Shown here: positions 49,687 through 60,944 of the stretch, piece by piece
Layout of the letters: each line of letters opens with the position of its first letter
Position numbering within the stretch: the stretch's first letter is position 1
NCBI RefSeq assembly: GCF_000001735.4
Contig: NC_003071.7
Location: 5,263,151-5,327,150 of the forward strand
Direction of reading: 5' to 3'
Source: Arabidopsis thaliana
Lineage: Eukaryota; Streptophyta; Magnoliopsida; Brassicales; Brassicaceae
DNA length: 64,000 bases
Program-made: the position numbers and the translations under genes
Notes under the pieces: model-generated
What the model was told of the DNA's origin: nothing
The model's input: the letters and a program-made list of their open reading frames with translations, nothing else
The model's database searches: none

Positions 49687-50449
49687 AACTATGAGATGCT
49701 AGGCTTCGGCTCGGCACACATTCTACAAGACCTAATATCTCCCGAGCCGGGCCTAAACGATCCACGAGGCGTCAAAGCTTGGCTCGGGTATGTTTACTGG
49801 AACAACAACCGAGCCGCATGGTGGTTCTATTCCGGGGTCCCGAGGTGTTTCCTTCCCCTGCTCGGGGTGTGTTTCCTTGAATGATCCGAGCTGGGTAATA
49901 GATACCCGAGTAGATAACGTCTCGTGAATAGGTCTCTGCCCTTGAAGTGGTAAGCTTAGCTCCCGAGACGTTTATGGTCTTTATCTGTTTGGCTCGGTCT
50001 TTTGGGTGAAATCTGACCCCAACCGTAGTTACGAGTGGCAACAAATTTGAGTAAATTTAGTGTGGTTACATATTGACAATATACAATAACCATCTTATGT
50101 GGATTAAGGATTCTTCACTTAATAATTGTTAAAAACTAAGTGAGTTGGAAAAATTTTAATTTTTTTGAAACATAATTATAAAAGTAGTTAGTTTACTATT
50201 TATAATTAGCAAAATAGGGACTTTTGAATGTTTGTGTAATACAATTTTTGTGAGATTGGTTTTGTAGTGGAATTGTAAAATTACTTAAAAGGGCTTTCGA
50301 CTGTTTGAGGAGGGTGTATCCGTGTATAGTATATTGGAAGACTCTATATGAAATATAGTTTCCAAAGCAGAAATTGAATATTGTCGACAATAACCATTTT
50401 TTTTTTACACACTTCTAATTTATTATATCTCCAGAATTAAAATACCCAT

Positions 50450-50900
50450 TTTAAAAATTTGTTTTCTAAACAATTTCAGATCCACAAAAATCTATATTTG
50501 TTTCTCTCTAATTTGACATGCATTATGTATATTTAGTTTCAAATATTTTATATATACATATTTATATGCATAGTTTATTAAATTTACATTTACATAAAAA
50601 TATATCCAATTTTATTCGTACATCATATTAATTGTACAAGTGTATAGACATATAAATTTTTGTATGTGTACAGTTTAATTGTGTACAAATATATATAAAT
50701 GTATATTCTTATACACTTGTAAAATTAATATGCTATACAAATAAAAATAAATACACTTTCATACATCAGTACACTGAATAAGTTGTATGTATAACTATGT
50801 ATATATAAAATATTTGAAATCAATTATACATAATACATGTCATATTATAGAGAAAAAATATTAATGTTATGGATCTAAAATTGTTTAGAAAAAAATTTAT
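50450..50900. repeat. AT-rich foldback (long inverted repeat)
   Basis: The arms, about 50450-50670 and 50690-50900, are reverse complements of each other with moderate mismatch: for example TTTTCTAAACAATTT at 50463 pairs with 50880, and GTACAAGTGTATAGA at 50633 pairs with 50710. The centre is at about 50677 with almost no loop. It has no counterpart in segment A. It may be a MITE or foldback transposon, or an arrested inversion duplicate. Confidence 0.75.
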
Positions 50901-51373
50901 ATTGACAAATATTTGAATTATTAGATTTAAGTTGATCAAAAAAGAAAATAAAAATACAGAAAAAAGAGATGTGCATGTAAGAAAGAAAGATGTAGCGTGT
51001 GGAGATGGAGAGGGAGAAAAAAATAATTTAATTTTAATGGCATGATTGTAAAATTAAATGTTTTGGTGAGGCTTGACAAGTCAATCAAATAGTAATATAC
51101 AATTAAAAATCACAATTTGTTTTAATATCATTTTTAGGTGGTTAAAAATTGTTTTGTAAATAATAAACCGACTAAACTGAGATATGTGGATTCTATAATT
51201 TCGAATTATGATTTCTGAGATAAGTTTTGAAATTTTGTTATTGAAAAAAAAAGCACGGGACCATTGTTTGAGATGCATCTAGTGTAACAGTGTTATACGA
51301 TACCTCTCACAAAAAATGATTGTCAATCCTTTAAATAACACGTTATTCCCATAAATAATAACTAGCCAAAATA

Positions 51374-53629
51374 CATCTTTTTACTCCTAAATTTACTAAA
51401 GGAAACCTGGTTACGCCCGTAAATGTTTAAATATTTTTTATATCTTTATTTATTTAAATTTTGGATATATTTTTAATTAATATAAAGAAATACTCTACAT
51501 TAGCACATAATTGACCATTGTTTTTATATATTTACAATTCACATTTTTTTTTACAATCCGTGTTTGATTTATACTAACTTGAATAGTTCTAAAGTTTGTA
51601 TGAAACGGTAAAATAAATTTTGAAAAATATAAGAAAGTTGAAGAAGCATTATAACTTTGTACCACAAATTGTAAAACTTGTATTTCTAAAACATTGGGAG
51701 AATCTGAATAATATATATGTTACTAAATAACTTAGACTATATAATTTGACGTTTTACATTTTTGTTGACTGTATAGTTTATGAATAAAAAATGACATGAC
51801 AAAAAAAAACTAATACAAAGGAGAATTAAAACAAGTCTTCTTTCATTAAAATTTGCATCATTTCTCATACAGTTTTTATATAATTCACTATCTTCCGGCG
51901 CTGGTGTAGCTGTTGCTCGCCGGCATCGGACGATGTCTTCTCTTTGTTGCTCCGCTCTTCTCCCAAAGAATTAAAACAAGTCTCGTCTCAATCTTTTCAA
52001 GCCTTGAGTCCATCATCTCCGTCTCCTTCCATCTTCAATCTCGCAGTTGCGTCTTCTCGATTGCAGATCTGTTAGAATCTTTTCTCTGAAGTTCATTGGC
52101 TCACCAGGCCGACGTGCTCCGCCTCCTTCTGGAAGAACCAGCAACTACTTCGTTACCGGCTCATTTTTCCGTTTTTTCCCTAGCCATGCGTTTCATCTTT
52201 ACCGGTTGTTGTTGTTTCGTCGACCTATCTTTCCGATGATCTCTGCCATTTATTGATCTCCGTGGTCGATGATTTTGTCGCCTCTGTCACCCGCCGCCGT
52301 CGCATGTTCTCGACCTCGTTTGGATTAGGTCAGATCCTCATTTTACAACTTTGGAAGAAGACTTTAGTTTGGGCTTTGCCCATCTTGGTATCTTTTGGGT
52401 GGTGTAGAGGCCCGTTAAGGTTTTTGGGCAGCTTTCTTTTGGTATGCCCTAATGTTGTGCAACGCTCATCATTTGCGTCCACAACTATTTCGGGAAACCT
52501 TTGTCTCTCCCTTAGTTACATGTTGTCTTCCGCCTGTTTTGGCATTCAATGGTTCATCGGATACTTCTCCGGGTTCCATCTGCTTATACCGGATACTTCT
52601 CCGGCAAACCCATTTTGCTTCCGATATAGAACGACATGTGTTGGTTTGGATCCCGTCAATCTTCAGCGAAGTTTGCTCACCGAATACTTCTCTAGAGTCC
52701 CTATGCCTACATCTAACGCAAATTTAGGTTGTTTTCAATCTAGAAGCACGTTTGATAGTTTGAATTTTGTCTCAACGTCACATTGTACTTCTCGTTGTAC
52801 TGTGACTATCTCCTTACCAGTCGAGGTTTTTGTGTTGTTTGCGATTTCCCTCATATGCATGCTTGTGATTGTTGGTTTCAGCACTTCTCATGGTCCCCTA
52901 TCAAGCTTCTTTCAGCTTGTGTCTCTATGTTTTAGTTATTTTGGGTAAAACGCTTTAATCTTCAAACTTGATTTTTGGGTTTGTCCGTTGAAGCTTAATC
53001 TTCCTGTATCTTTCTAATATGAATCTATGAATTTGGTGCACAAAAAAGAAGGTTTAAATCAATATGGAGTGATAAGGTACATTGAATGTATGAAGTTTTT
53101 AAATTTGTGGGATATGTTTTTTTTTTTTGCCAAAACATAATAATTGAAATTTTTATTTAATAAAATCTCAAGATGATGTGGCGTATGGAGAGAGTGTTTT
53201 AGAAGTGTTGATGTAGACACGTGGAAAAGCCTCAATGAGCTTTTTTATTAGCAATAGATTAATTATTGTAAATTATGAAAACTATTATATATCCAATTCT
53301 TCCACGGACAATTCTTTTCAACCATTATTAGATCCACGAGAGATGACACCTCATTCTTCTTCTTCATGCTCTCCATTATTAGATCCACGAGAGACGACAC
53401 CTCCTTCTCCTTCTTCATGCTCTTGATGGTCACCTTCAATGATCCTCTCTGTATAGAATCCTGGCGATCGTCTATAATTATACATCGTTGGAGATCTCTT
53501 GCACACTTACCTCCTTTAATCTGAAAATCTGCTAATAATTCGCAATATCTTGGATACGTACTGTAGATATCTTGATGTAGAAACATCAATGAAGCATTGG
53601 TCAACCAATAGACTAAGGGTTTCACACTT
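51374..53629. mobile_element. Unclassified 2.26-kb insert flanked by 9-bp direct repeats
   Basis: GCCAAAATA occurs at 51365-51373 and 53630-53638, and segment A has a single similar site (TTGCCAAACTA) near 29980. This makes the 2256 bp between them an insertion with a 9-bp target duplication, the size typical of Mutator-like elements. I see no terminal inverted repeats and no transposase. The interior has a GC-richer, gene-like stretch (51890-52960) and an unrelated short minus-strand reading frame (53263-53634). Confidence 0.5.
51890..52960 (+). other. Gene-like stretch of unknown origin inside the insert
   Basis: Base composition and codon-like patterning differ from the AT-rich surroundings. 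A frame stays open from 52253 to 52948 (about 230 codons) with hydrophobic stretches but does not begin with ATG; the first ATG is about 17 codons in. I recognise no domain. It could be captured host sequence, a LINE 5' part or noncoding sequence open by chance. Confidence 0.3.
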
Positions 53630-53634
53630 GCCAA
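53263..53634 (-). other. Short minus-strand reading frame with a 51-bp direct repeat
   Basis: About 120 codons open without an ATG at the right end. Two direct copies of a 51-bp unit (53322-53372, 53373-53423) give a repeated SMKKKNEVSSLVDLIM peptide. No family recognised. It begins at the right border of the insert, so it may be a captured exon. Confidence 0.35.
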
Positions 53635-54045
53635 AATATCTCAATAGCAAAAATAAACAACATTCCAAAATAACTGTAAGAAATATTTTTTTTTTTTTTA
53701 CCAAAATAGCTAAGTAGCAAAATAAACAACATATCAAATTAACTACTCACTAGCAAAAGTAGACAACACTCCAACATCATTCACTAGCCAAAGTAATTAA
53801 CATTCCATTAATTAAATTTAAATTAAGATTGAGTCAATAACAAACTTAATCACCTTAGATAGATAATTTTTCATTATATATATTACCTAAAACGCACAGA
53901 GTTCCATCAAATGTGTTGACTTCAAAATTTGTATGTTATTTTGTTGACAAAAATAAGATTCAAACTTATGGATTTAATAAGGAAAATCATAAAATTCTAA
54001 TAAATGAGGGTAAAAACATGGGACTCATTTGTTGTTCTTAAACAA

Positions 54046-54053
54046 TATAAAAA
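54046..54053 (+). promoter_or_regulatory. TATA box of bZIP copy B
   Basis: TATAAAAA about 315 bp before the ATG, in a block conserved with copy A (30403). A conserved TGATGCAG at about 54321-54328 probably ends a 5' UTR intron. Confidence 0.5.
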
Positions 54054-54362
54054 GAGATTCATGCAAACTATACATATCCATCCAAACAACATAAATCATA
54101 TTTCTGTTTCTGAGAGGTTTTTTCAACTCTTTATTGCTTACTCAACGTTTCAATTTGTTTTTGTTCTCCTTTCTCTATAAACTGATGACAACCTCGTTGT
54201 TGTCACAATTCAAGACAAGATATCTTTGATCATTTTAATTGTTATTTTTCCCATTTTTCTATTTTTTCTGCATGTAAGAAAAATGAGTTATACATAGAAA
54301 CATGACTTGTTTTATATGATGCAGATTTATACTCCATTGTTGGTCTTCTTCAATCTTTAACA

Positions 54363-55939
54363 ATGAATGGATCCGACAATACCACTCCGTCCCGACCATG
54401 GTCGATAACTCAGCCTTCACTTGCCTTCTCCTCCTTGCCCCCATTGAGCCCTTCTCCGTCGTCATCCCGTCGCAATTCATTACCATTGATGAATCCGTCA
54501 ACTTCTATGGAGAGTAGAGACTCTTCCATGAGGTTTAAGAAAAACTCTTTATTGCCTCCTTTGGGTGTGAAGAAAATAGCACCCAAAGATATTGGACCCC
54601 TAAAGAGACACTACAGGAGTGTTTCAATGGATAGTTGTTTGAGTGACTTACTGAAGCTAACTCCTTCTCCGGGTAACACTCCATCTTCAAGATTGGTTGA
54701 TGGAGACCAGAATGCTTCCAGGCTAGAGTTTGATGCCAATGATTATACTGATGATGAATTGAATAAGATAGCAAAGAGTAACAAACTTAAAGAGGTTGCA
54801 TTGGATCCTAAGGAAGTCAGAAGGTAAGTGAACATGTGTGACAAAATTATTATTTGTGCTTTTTTTTTTTTTTGGTATTCCTTTTTTATTCTTTTATTAT
54901 TATCATGGTTGGTATTTCTTTTTTATTAAATTTTTTTTTTGGTATTCCTTTTTTATTATTCCAATTTATCCATATGTATGCTCTTTCAGAATCTTGAAGA
55001 ATCGAGAGTCCGCAGCACATTTAAAGCAGAAGAAGTTACAGTATATGATTAACTTGGAACACAGAATAAACTTTGTTGAGAACGAAAATGCTTCAATATT
55101 TGAAAAGATCAAGCTTTTGGAGGTGAAACATATCACATTAGCCACCATTAGCTTGTCATGTCTAAACGGTATTTATAAGAAGGTTACTTAAGTTTTATGG
55201 TTTTAATGTACATGCAGAATGATAAAACAATGATGATGAATGAGAAGAAGGAAATCATGATTCGAATTGAATCGATGGAGATACAGGCACAACTTCGGGA
55301 TGGTACATCATCTTTATCTATCGATACTTTAGCAAGTCTTTTAGTTTGATTTTATGGTTTAAGTTTTACGCTGGTAATTGCATGAACTTTCTTGACCTCC
55401 CCCTTATTTTGGGTTGACCATGATAGTATTTACGACGATAAGATCTTCTTTATGTGCAATAATTTCCATCAGTAAAAAAGGAGCTAAATATATTGCATAA
55501 AAAGGAAAGTTTTTTGAATAAGTTTTAGTAGATCCATAACCGTAAAATACGGTTTTTCCGCTTTACCTGAAACTTAATGTGTAGGATGATGTATTTTTTT
55601 TATTGCGACGTATAAACAAAATAACGCATTTTGAATGAAACTTTTTACGTGAATCTTAACCACAACACCTTTTAAAAAAATCTCTTGCTTTTTAACTGTT
55701 GAATATTTGTTTTCATTTCCTTTATTGTTGCAGTCTTGACTGAACATTTGCACGGAGAAAGTGAAAGGCTAAAAGCTGCATTAATTTCGAACGAAAATGG
55801 GAATGGAAAAGTCCAAAAGCTAAGGATGGCAACTTGTGAAGTATTGCAGAACCGTCATGAATTCGACAAATCAAACATGGAAGTAATGGACTCAAACATG
55901 ATCAATTGGTCGCAACCAAACCCTGGTTTTAATGGATGA
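54363..55939 (+). CDS. Group I bZIP transcription factor, copy B, intact
   Basis: Four exons, 54363-54823, 54990-55122, 55218-55302 and 55734-55939, with GT/AG borders, sum to 885 bases: 294 codons plus stop, with no interruption. The start ATG matches copy A and follows the conserved 5' UTR intron end. Residues 1-90 are Ser/Pro-rich. Residues about 91-145 hold RSVSMDSCLSDLL and an acidic TDDELNKIAKS block typical of VIP1-like proteins. The basic region NRESAAHLKQKK (about 158-169) has Lys where most bZIPs have Arg (N-X7-K), the mark of plant group I, followed by a leucine zipper to about residue 225. The protein should act in the nucleus as a dimeric DNA-binding factor. Small bZIPs of this group are known from the pericentromere of A. 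thaliana chromosome 2 (At2g12900-At2g13150 by memory); orthology was not tested. Expression amid this much transposon DNA is uncertain. Confidence 0.85.
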
Positions 55940-56985
55940 ATCTAACGAAGTTGAGGTGACTTTAGGAACTCAATGGGATTAAGGATCGAAGTTATAGTCC
56001 TCTTAAGTTCTTTCAGTGTATCTAATTTATGTTCATGGTCATGTTAAGAGTAAAAATTAATAGTAATCGTGAGAATTCTCTAAGATGATATGACCTTTTT
56101 ATGTTTTGTTTTATCCAGTTCTTCCATTTTTCAATAAAACTATTTTTTTTATTCGCTCGTACATGTCGTTTTTTTTGTCCCTAATTTAAGTTTTTTTTAT
56201 CATATTTTTTTAGAGCTTAGAAGAGCCTATCCTAAAGAATATTGTTTACATAAGTAATACGACGCAGTTGAGTACAAATCTTTCGTGCGGGATTGTCCGC
56301 TTTTATATTTGCACTACGAGATATTAAGTATAAAGAGAAAGTTGTGAATTATTCTTGTCGCTCTGTAAATCCTCAAAATATGTTGAAAACGCTGTCCATT
56401 CGTTTGAAGAAGAGACCATCTTCACTAGGTTAGAACAGTATTTAAAAGATGTTAATTCTTGATTGTCGGCATCAATCATATATTTCATCGCCCAAAGTAT
56501 AGCTTCGACATCTATGAAGTGGAGATAGACTTCTACGCAGATTGGCAACTCCTATGTTTGCCGACTCTCCATTTGATGAGATGGAAAACCACCCTAATCC
56601 ACAAAACTTATCTTTTCTTTTCCATGATATATCCACAAAGCAACAAAATCCAAAATAAATATTATCTTTAATTTTAGTTCTCTATAATATTTTAAATATT
56701 TTGTATTAATATACTTTTAAATAATTTATCATCTAATTAATTTATGTTTCTTTTTTAACTTCTAATTTATAAGTTTTCATATTAGGTTGCAATGCAAAAT
56801 TTAAATATAAAAGACCCTTTAGTTGTTAAAAATTACATCAAATGTCATAGATAATAAAATATCTAAGAGTAATAAAAAAGAATAAAGAACGAGCATTTTC
56901 GTCATAATAGAAAAAGAAAAAGACAGCAAACCTAAATCTTTCCCTATTTGGAGAGTACTATTCGGACCACATAATTTTGAGATAT

Positions 56986-58885
56986 TTGTACCGCTATCAA
57001 TAACAGAAAAGTAGCCAATTTAATCTAAGATAGTTAATGAGATTTCAACAACTAATATGTAAATTGATTCATATTGGTATACTATGAGTATATTCCAATA
57101 ACAAATTATAAAAAATTAATGTACTATTCTCTTTGTTTATATTGCTAAATAGGGAAAATTAGGAAAAATGATATCTACCACTTTTTTGTCCATATTTTAT
57201 TTTTTGGTGAAAGTGTCCATACTTTAATTTGTTTTCAAAAAAAGAAAACCACAATAACATGTAAATATACAAATATAGACATGTTTTGAAGTGAAATTTT
57301 ATTGGTTTTATTGAAAAAGTTTATCTTTTAATAGATAAAGTTTCGTCTACTTTTGTTAGAACACGTTTTCAAGAGTTCTATGAAAGTAAGAATGTGTATT
57401 CTACATTTTTGTACACGTTTTACCAATTTTAGATTAGTTTCCTAATCTTAATAATTCAGAAGTCTGAATATCAAATTTCTAAAATATTTGAAACACGCAT
57501 TATACGATCTGCTCTATGCTCTAAATATTTTGGACTAGTCATTCTACTAATTACTTCATCATATGCTATTGCTAGAATTGTAGGGGAATGTATTTTAACA
57601 ATGATTTTGGAAAATTTTGCCTTTTTTTTTTTTTGTTAAAATCACCTGTTATGCAATTTGGGATTTTAAAATCTCTTCTCAAATTTCATGTTATGTAAAA
57701 TCATTCCAAATCATTTATAATCTCATGTTATTCAATCATGAATTTCTAAAAACCATAACAAATTCTTTATTATTTCATACAATAAAATTTGTTTTAAAAA
57801 ATATTGAAAACTGATTTGGTGAGCCTATGGATACCTTTTTAGTGTAACAATAAGAACTAAACAATCACACCTCTAGAGGTGGTATTTGATTTATAAAAAA
57901 AAGAACTAACAACATGTGGTTAACGAAATTAAACTATTGAACAATCTCCTCTCTTCATCCTCGTCTTCATCTCCCTCGATCTTGATCCCTTGAAAAAAAT
58001 AACATAAGAGATCCTAAAACCAAAGTCCCCATTTACCTCGAATTATGTACAAGGACTAAAGTCAAAAGAGTCTGGTGATGACTCACTTCCCATCCTCAGA
58101 AGTCTCGAGCAACCTCAATCGGATTCTCGAGGAGCACAAACGGTTACAAATAGATGAATAAAACCATTTGACGATTAAAAGTCAAATTGTTGCTAGGTCG
58201 GTTTTGATCTTCAGTTCTCATGTTTGTTTCTTTGCTAATAACATAATAGAGCTTTATTTGTGAAATTGATTAATTAAGATGGAATTTTGAGTGGGTTTAT
58301 TAGTCGTCAAGCATGGTGGTGAATCTCGTTATGCTTATGTGTATCACTTTAATTTTCCTTGCTGATACTAATACTAAAGAGCCATAAAAATTTATGGATT
58401 GATTTGTTGAAAAATTGTAAGTAAATCCGAGGTTTATAACACTAGATTTTTGAAATTAGGTTGATGGAGAGGCATAAGTTTTTGCTTTGAGCTTAATCAT
58501 GAATTCCACCATTATTAATAATGTTTTTGAAATTCAAACGACATGTTAAAGAAGTTACCACAAACCAAAATTCAAGGCATGTTTTCATGGCTAGTTGGAC
58601 TTGTTACTTGTTGATAGTGATTCCAAGTACTTTTTAGCCTTTGAGTAATTCACTGATTGATTCTACCATCTGCAAATTTTTAGAAAATCCCAATTTTTCT
58701 ATTTTTTTTGTGCTAAAAGTCTCACCAAATCATCTATTATTATCTCTTTGAAATCTCACCAAATTATAAATTATCTATACCTTTTTGAAACGAAAAATAA
58801 TAATTCAACCAAAATTATCCTAAAAACTCACTTAAATCTCTTCAAATCCAAAATTTCCTAAATTCCACCTAACCCTTCTAAATCT
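56986..58885. other. AT-rich stretch without a recognisable gene
   Basis: No coding signal. Two stretches rich in short AAATC/GATTT motifs, at about 57570-57840 and 58670-58880, look like the arms of a degraded MITE, but I could not match them as clean inverted repeats. Sequence at 57950-58150 is more GC-rich but not recognisable. Confidence 0.4.
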
Positions 58886-59626
58886 TTAATTGAATACTAC
58901 TTCTTTAGATGTGTCATCCATGTTATGACATATACCTGTATTAGTAACCGTTGGCAAAGACATGTGCATTAATCTAGAATTCAGAATTTCTAAACTTGAA
59001 TTTACGAGACAATCATTGGAGCTAGATGCATTCACTTTCTGCTCTAGTGATGTGGCATCTACTACTTGTCTTTTAGAGCAAGTTGCATCAAAATGTCCCT
59101 TCTTATGACATCTATAACATGTTGGTTCATGTGATTTCAAAGAATCATAGGACTGACCTTTCTTTAGTTCAGCATGCGGTTGAGTATATAATTCAATTAC
59201 CGGTATGAGGCTCGGGTTTTCTTTTGCACATGTACCAATCTCATTCTTCTTAGCGGGATCTTGATTCGCATTTTGATTTGAACTAACACGTAGATTTGTA
59301 GAGTTCTCTCAGCTTGGTTCCTTTGGATGGTAAGTGTGTTGACTAGGTTGGGGAAGACTGTGTGGTGCGTATCTCTCCCTCATAAAAAACTTAAGTACTT
59401 ATCTACGTTGAGTTCCCATTATAGATAATCTCTCTCACGTCTTGCAAACTCAGAAGATTCAGGTCCAAAATACTCATAATCATTTTCTAGAAATAACCTG
59501 AGTTTTGTTTGGTAGGTTCCGGTGGGGTTGGATAGTAGTGGGTCTCGTCGAGTGCCATATTTCAGCTCGTCTTCTCTTAGATTACTGATTCTTGAGTCTC
59601 TCTCAGCTATGTAATCATATGGTTTA

Positions 59627-59982
59627 TGTAACGCCTCAACCGCCCCTACCAATGGGCCTCACGTCCTCTCTCGGGCCCATGGGCCCACCTCTGTCCGACG
59701 GTGGGTGAGCCATGTGCGAGAGGCTTTAAATACTTGTTACCGACCCTTCAAATCACCACATGATCTTTCCCCATGCTTTGTCCTCATTCACATTGTTCCG
59801 ATAATCACTTCCCGGAAGGGTCACCCATCCTGAAACTACTCTATCCCAAGTACGCTTAACTGTGGAGTTCTCTCAAGATGTTTGATAGAAAAGATAAGTG
59901 CAATTTGGTCACATAGGTGGCCAAATCAATTCTTCAAACTTCTCCGCATGCACCACCATATTCCTGAAACCGGGGTGTTACA
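59627..59982 (-). mobile_element. Cassandra-type TRIM solo LTR with 5S rRNA-like core, TSD GTTTA
   Basis: A 356-bp LTR; on the minus strand it begins TGTAACACCCCGGTTTC and ends GGCGTTACA. It is flanked by a perfect 5-bp TSD, GTTTA, at 59622-59626 and 59983-59987. Its middle carries a 5S rRNA-like block (59806-59872). Cassandra elements are short non-coding LTR elements known across plants whose LTRs hold 5S-derived Pol III promoter sequence. With no internal part, this is a solo LTR. It inserted in the gag-like fragment. Confidence 0.88.
59806..59872 (-). other. 5S rRNA-like block of the Cassandra LTR
   Basis: On the minus strand it reads GAACTCCACAGTTAAGCGTA, then CTTGGGATAGAGTAG, AGGATGGGTGACCC and GGGAAGTG. 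This follows the plant 5S rRNA order GAACTCCGCAGTTAAGCGTG, CTTGGGCGAGAGTAG, AGGATGGGTGACC, GGGAAGTC, which includes the A-box, intermediate element and C-box regions. It is not a 5S gene: the two ends of the 120-nt RNA are missing. Confidence 0.85.
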
Positions 59983-60944
59983 GTTTACGTCACATTGATG
60001 TTCTCTGAGTCACTTCTTGAGTTATTTTATGTACTACTCGTGGATTTGTGTGAAAGAACTTGTGTCTCGGTTTTACTTGACGTGATGCTGTAGGCAGTCA
60101 ATAAAAGAAAGTGTGACGGTCAATCTTATCTTCACGCCTTTGAGGACTTTGGCAATGGTATTCCTTCGTTGTTGCCCCTTTATAGTCCATGACTTCTCTT
60201 TGCTTAACATAATTTTCTTTTCCTGAAAAAGAAATATCTCGAGTCAATGGAGATTACGAATCATGGCTGCAAAATCATCATTAAATTTAATCCATGGTTT
60301 ACAATAGCCTTTATTGGTTATGTATGAGTCAGGCGGTTCAGGTTCTTGTATTTCACAGCCAAGTTCATCCTCAAAATCTGATTCAGAGTACTCTTCATGC
60401 CATAGTTTTTCATACCTCTCATTGAAACACATCTCTTGGTTGGTTTCTTCCTTCTCCATATCGTATGATGTCATTGTTGCTCTCTTTTTTTGTGGAATTC
60501 CTTCAACAAACAAGACAAAGATGTATCAAACGTAAATCAACAAAATAAGGTAAAGAGGACAAAATATGGAAACTTTTTATTTTCTAAAATCAATGCAAAA
60601 ATAAAATTCGAAAATCTAAAGTATCAAAACAGAAAACGAATTTTAATTTTTCTTTTCTAGTTTTATGAAGATAAAAGTTTTTCAAACTTCAACAAAATAT
60701 GATTTTTATGGTTGTTTATGTTCTGTTTTTAATAAATCAAAAGTAAATAATAAACTAAAGGATTATTTTTATATAAAAAATAAAGATACTGAAGCAAATA
60801 AACAATAGCAAAGGAAGAAACTAGTTTTATTTCGTTTTTAAATTTATAAAAATTAAACAACAAAACGGAAATAGTAAAAGATATACAGTTGGTTGAAGAG
60901 ATACAACCTTGGGGATATGAGCTTTTGAATTTATGATACCAAGA

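Larger units (their letters stand above)
34081..50024 (-). mobile_element. Tat-lineage Ty3/Gypsy element (Tat B) with nested chromovirus, TSD GTAGT
   Basis: A 15.9-kb minus-strand structure flanked by a perfect TSD, GTAGT, at 34076-34080 and 50025-50029. Reading leftward: 5' LTR (43218-50024, split by the chromovirus 43694-49686), gag region (about 43143-41880), reverse transcriptase and RNase H (about 41510-40330), the extra Tat-type RNase H (about 40320-39960), integrase (about 39730-38550), an antisense gene-like region (35351-37831), polypurine tract (about 34868-34881) and 3' LTR (34081-34867). It is broken, with many breaks. Its LTRs differ by a few percent by eye over the first 240 bp, which suggests an insertion on the order of a few million years old; this is an inference from usual plant substitution rates. 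Confidence 0.9.
50025..56985 (+). repeat. Duplicated segment B (bZIP tandem duplication), interrupted
   Basis: Continues the homology that starts at 34048-34080, on the far side of Tat B. It matches segment A (29642-33130) except for the foldback-containing stretch at about 50120-51110 and the insert at 51374-53629. Before the insertions, A and B lay head to tail with a period of about 4.4 kb (29642 to 34048). Confidence 0.82.
58886..60513 (-). mobile_element. LTR retroelement leader and gag-like fragment, broken
   Basis: A CCHC knuckle, CYRCHKKGHFDATC, lies at about 59100-59140 within a gag-like stretch. Other readable pieces at 59652-59419 and 60513-60244 are acidic and of the kind found upstream in plant Ty3 gag genes. 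A primer-site-like TTGGTATCA reads on the minus strand at about 60934-60942. No pol follows. Broken, with several breaks. A Cassandra-type solo LTR splits it. Confidence 0.5.

Noticed and set aside
52253-52948. A membrane protein gene
   Set aside because: Hydrophobic stretches are scattered, the frame does not start at ATG, and there is no recognisable family or splice structure.
57570-58885. A MITE with terminal repeats at about 57570 and 58880
   Set aside because: The two AAATC-rich stretches do not align as inverted repeats well enough, and no target duplication was found.
59806-59872. A true 5S rRNA gene
   Set aside because: Only about 67 of 120 nt match, both RNA ends are missing, and it sits within a 356-bp LTR with its own TSD.
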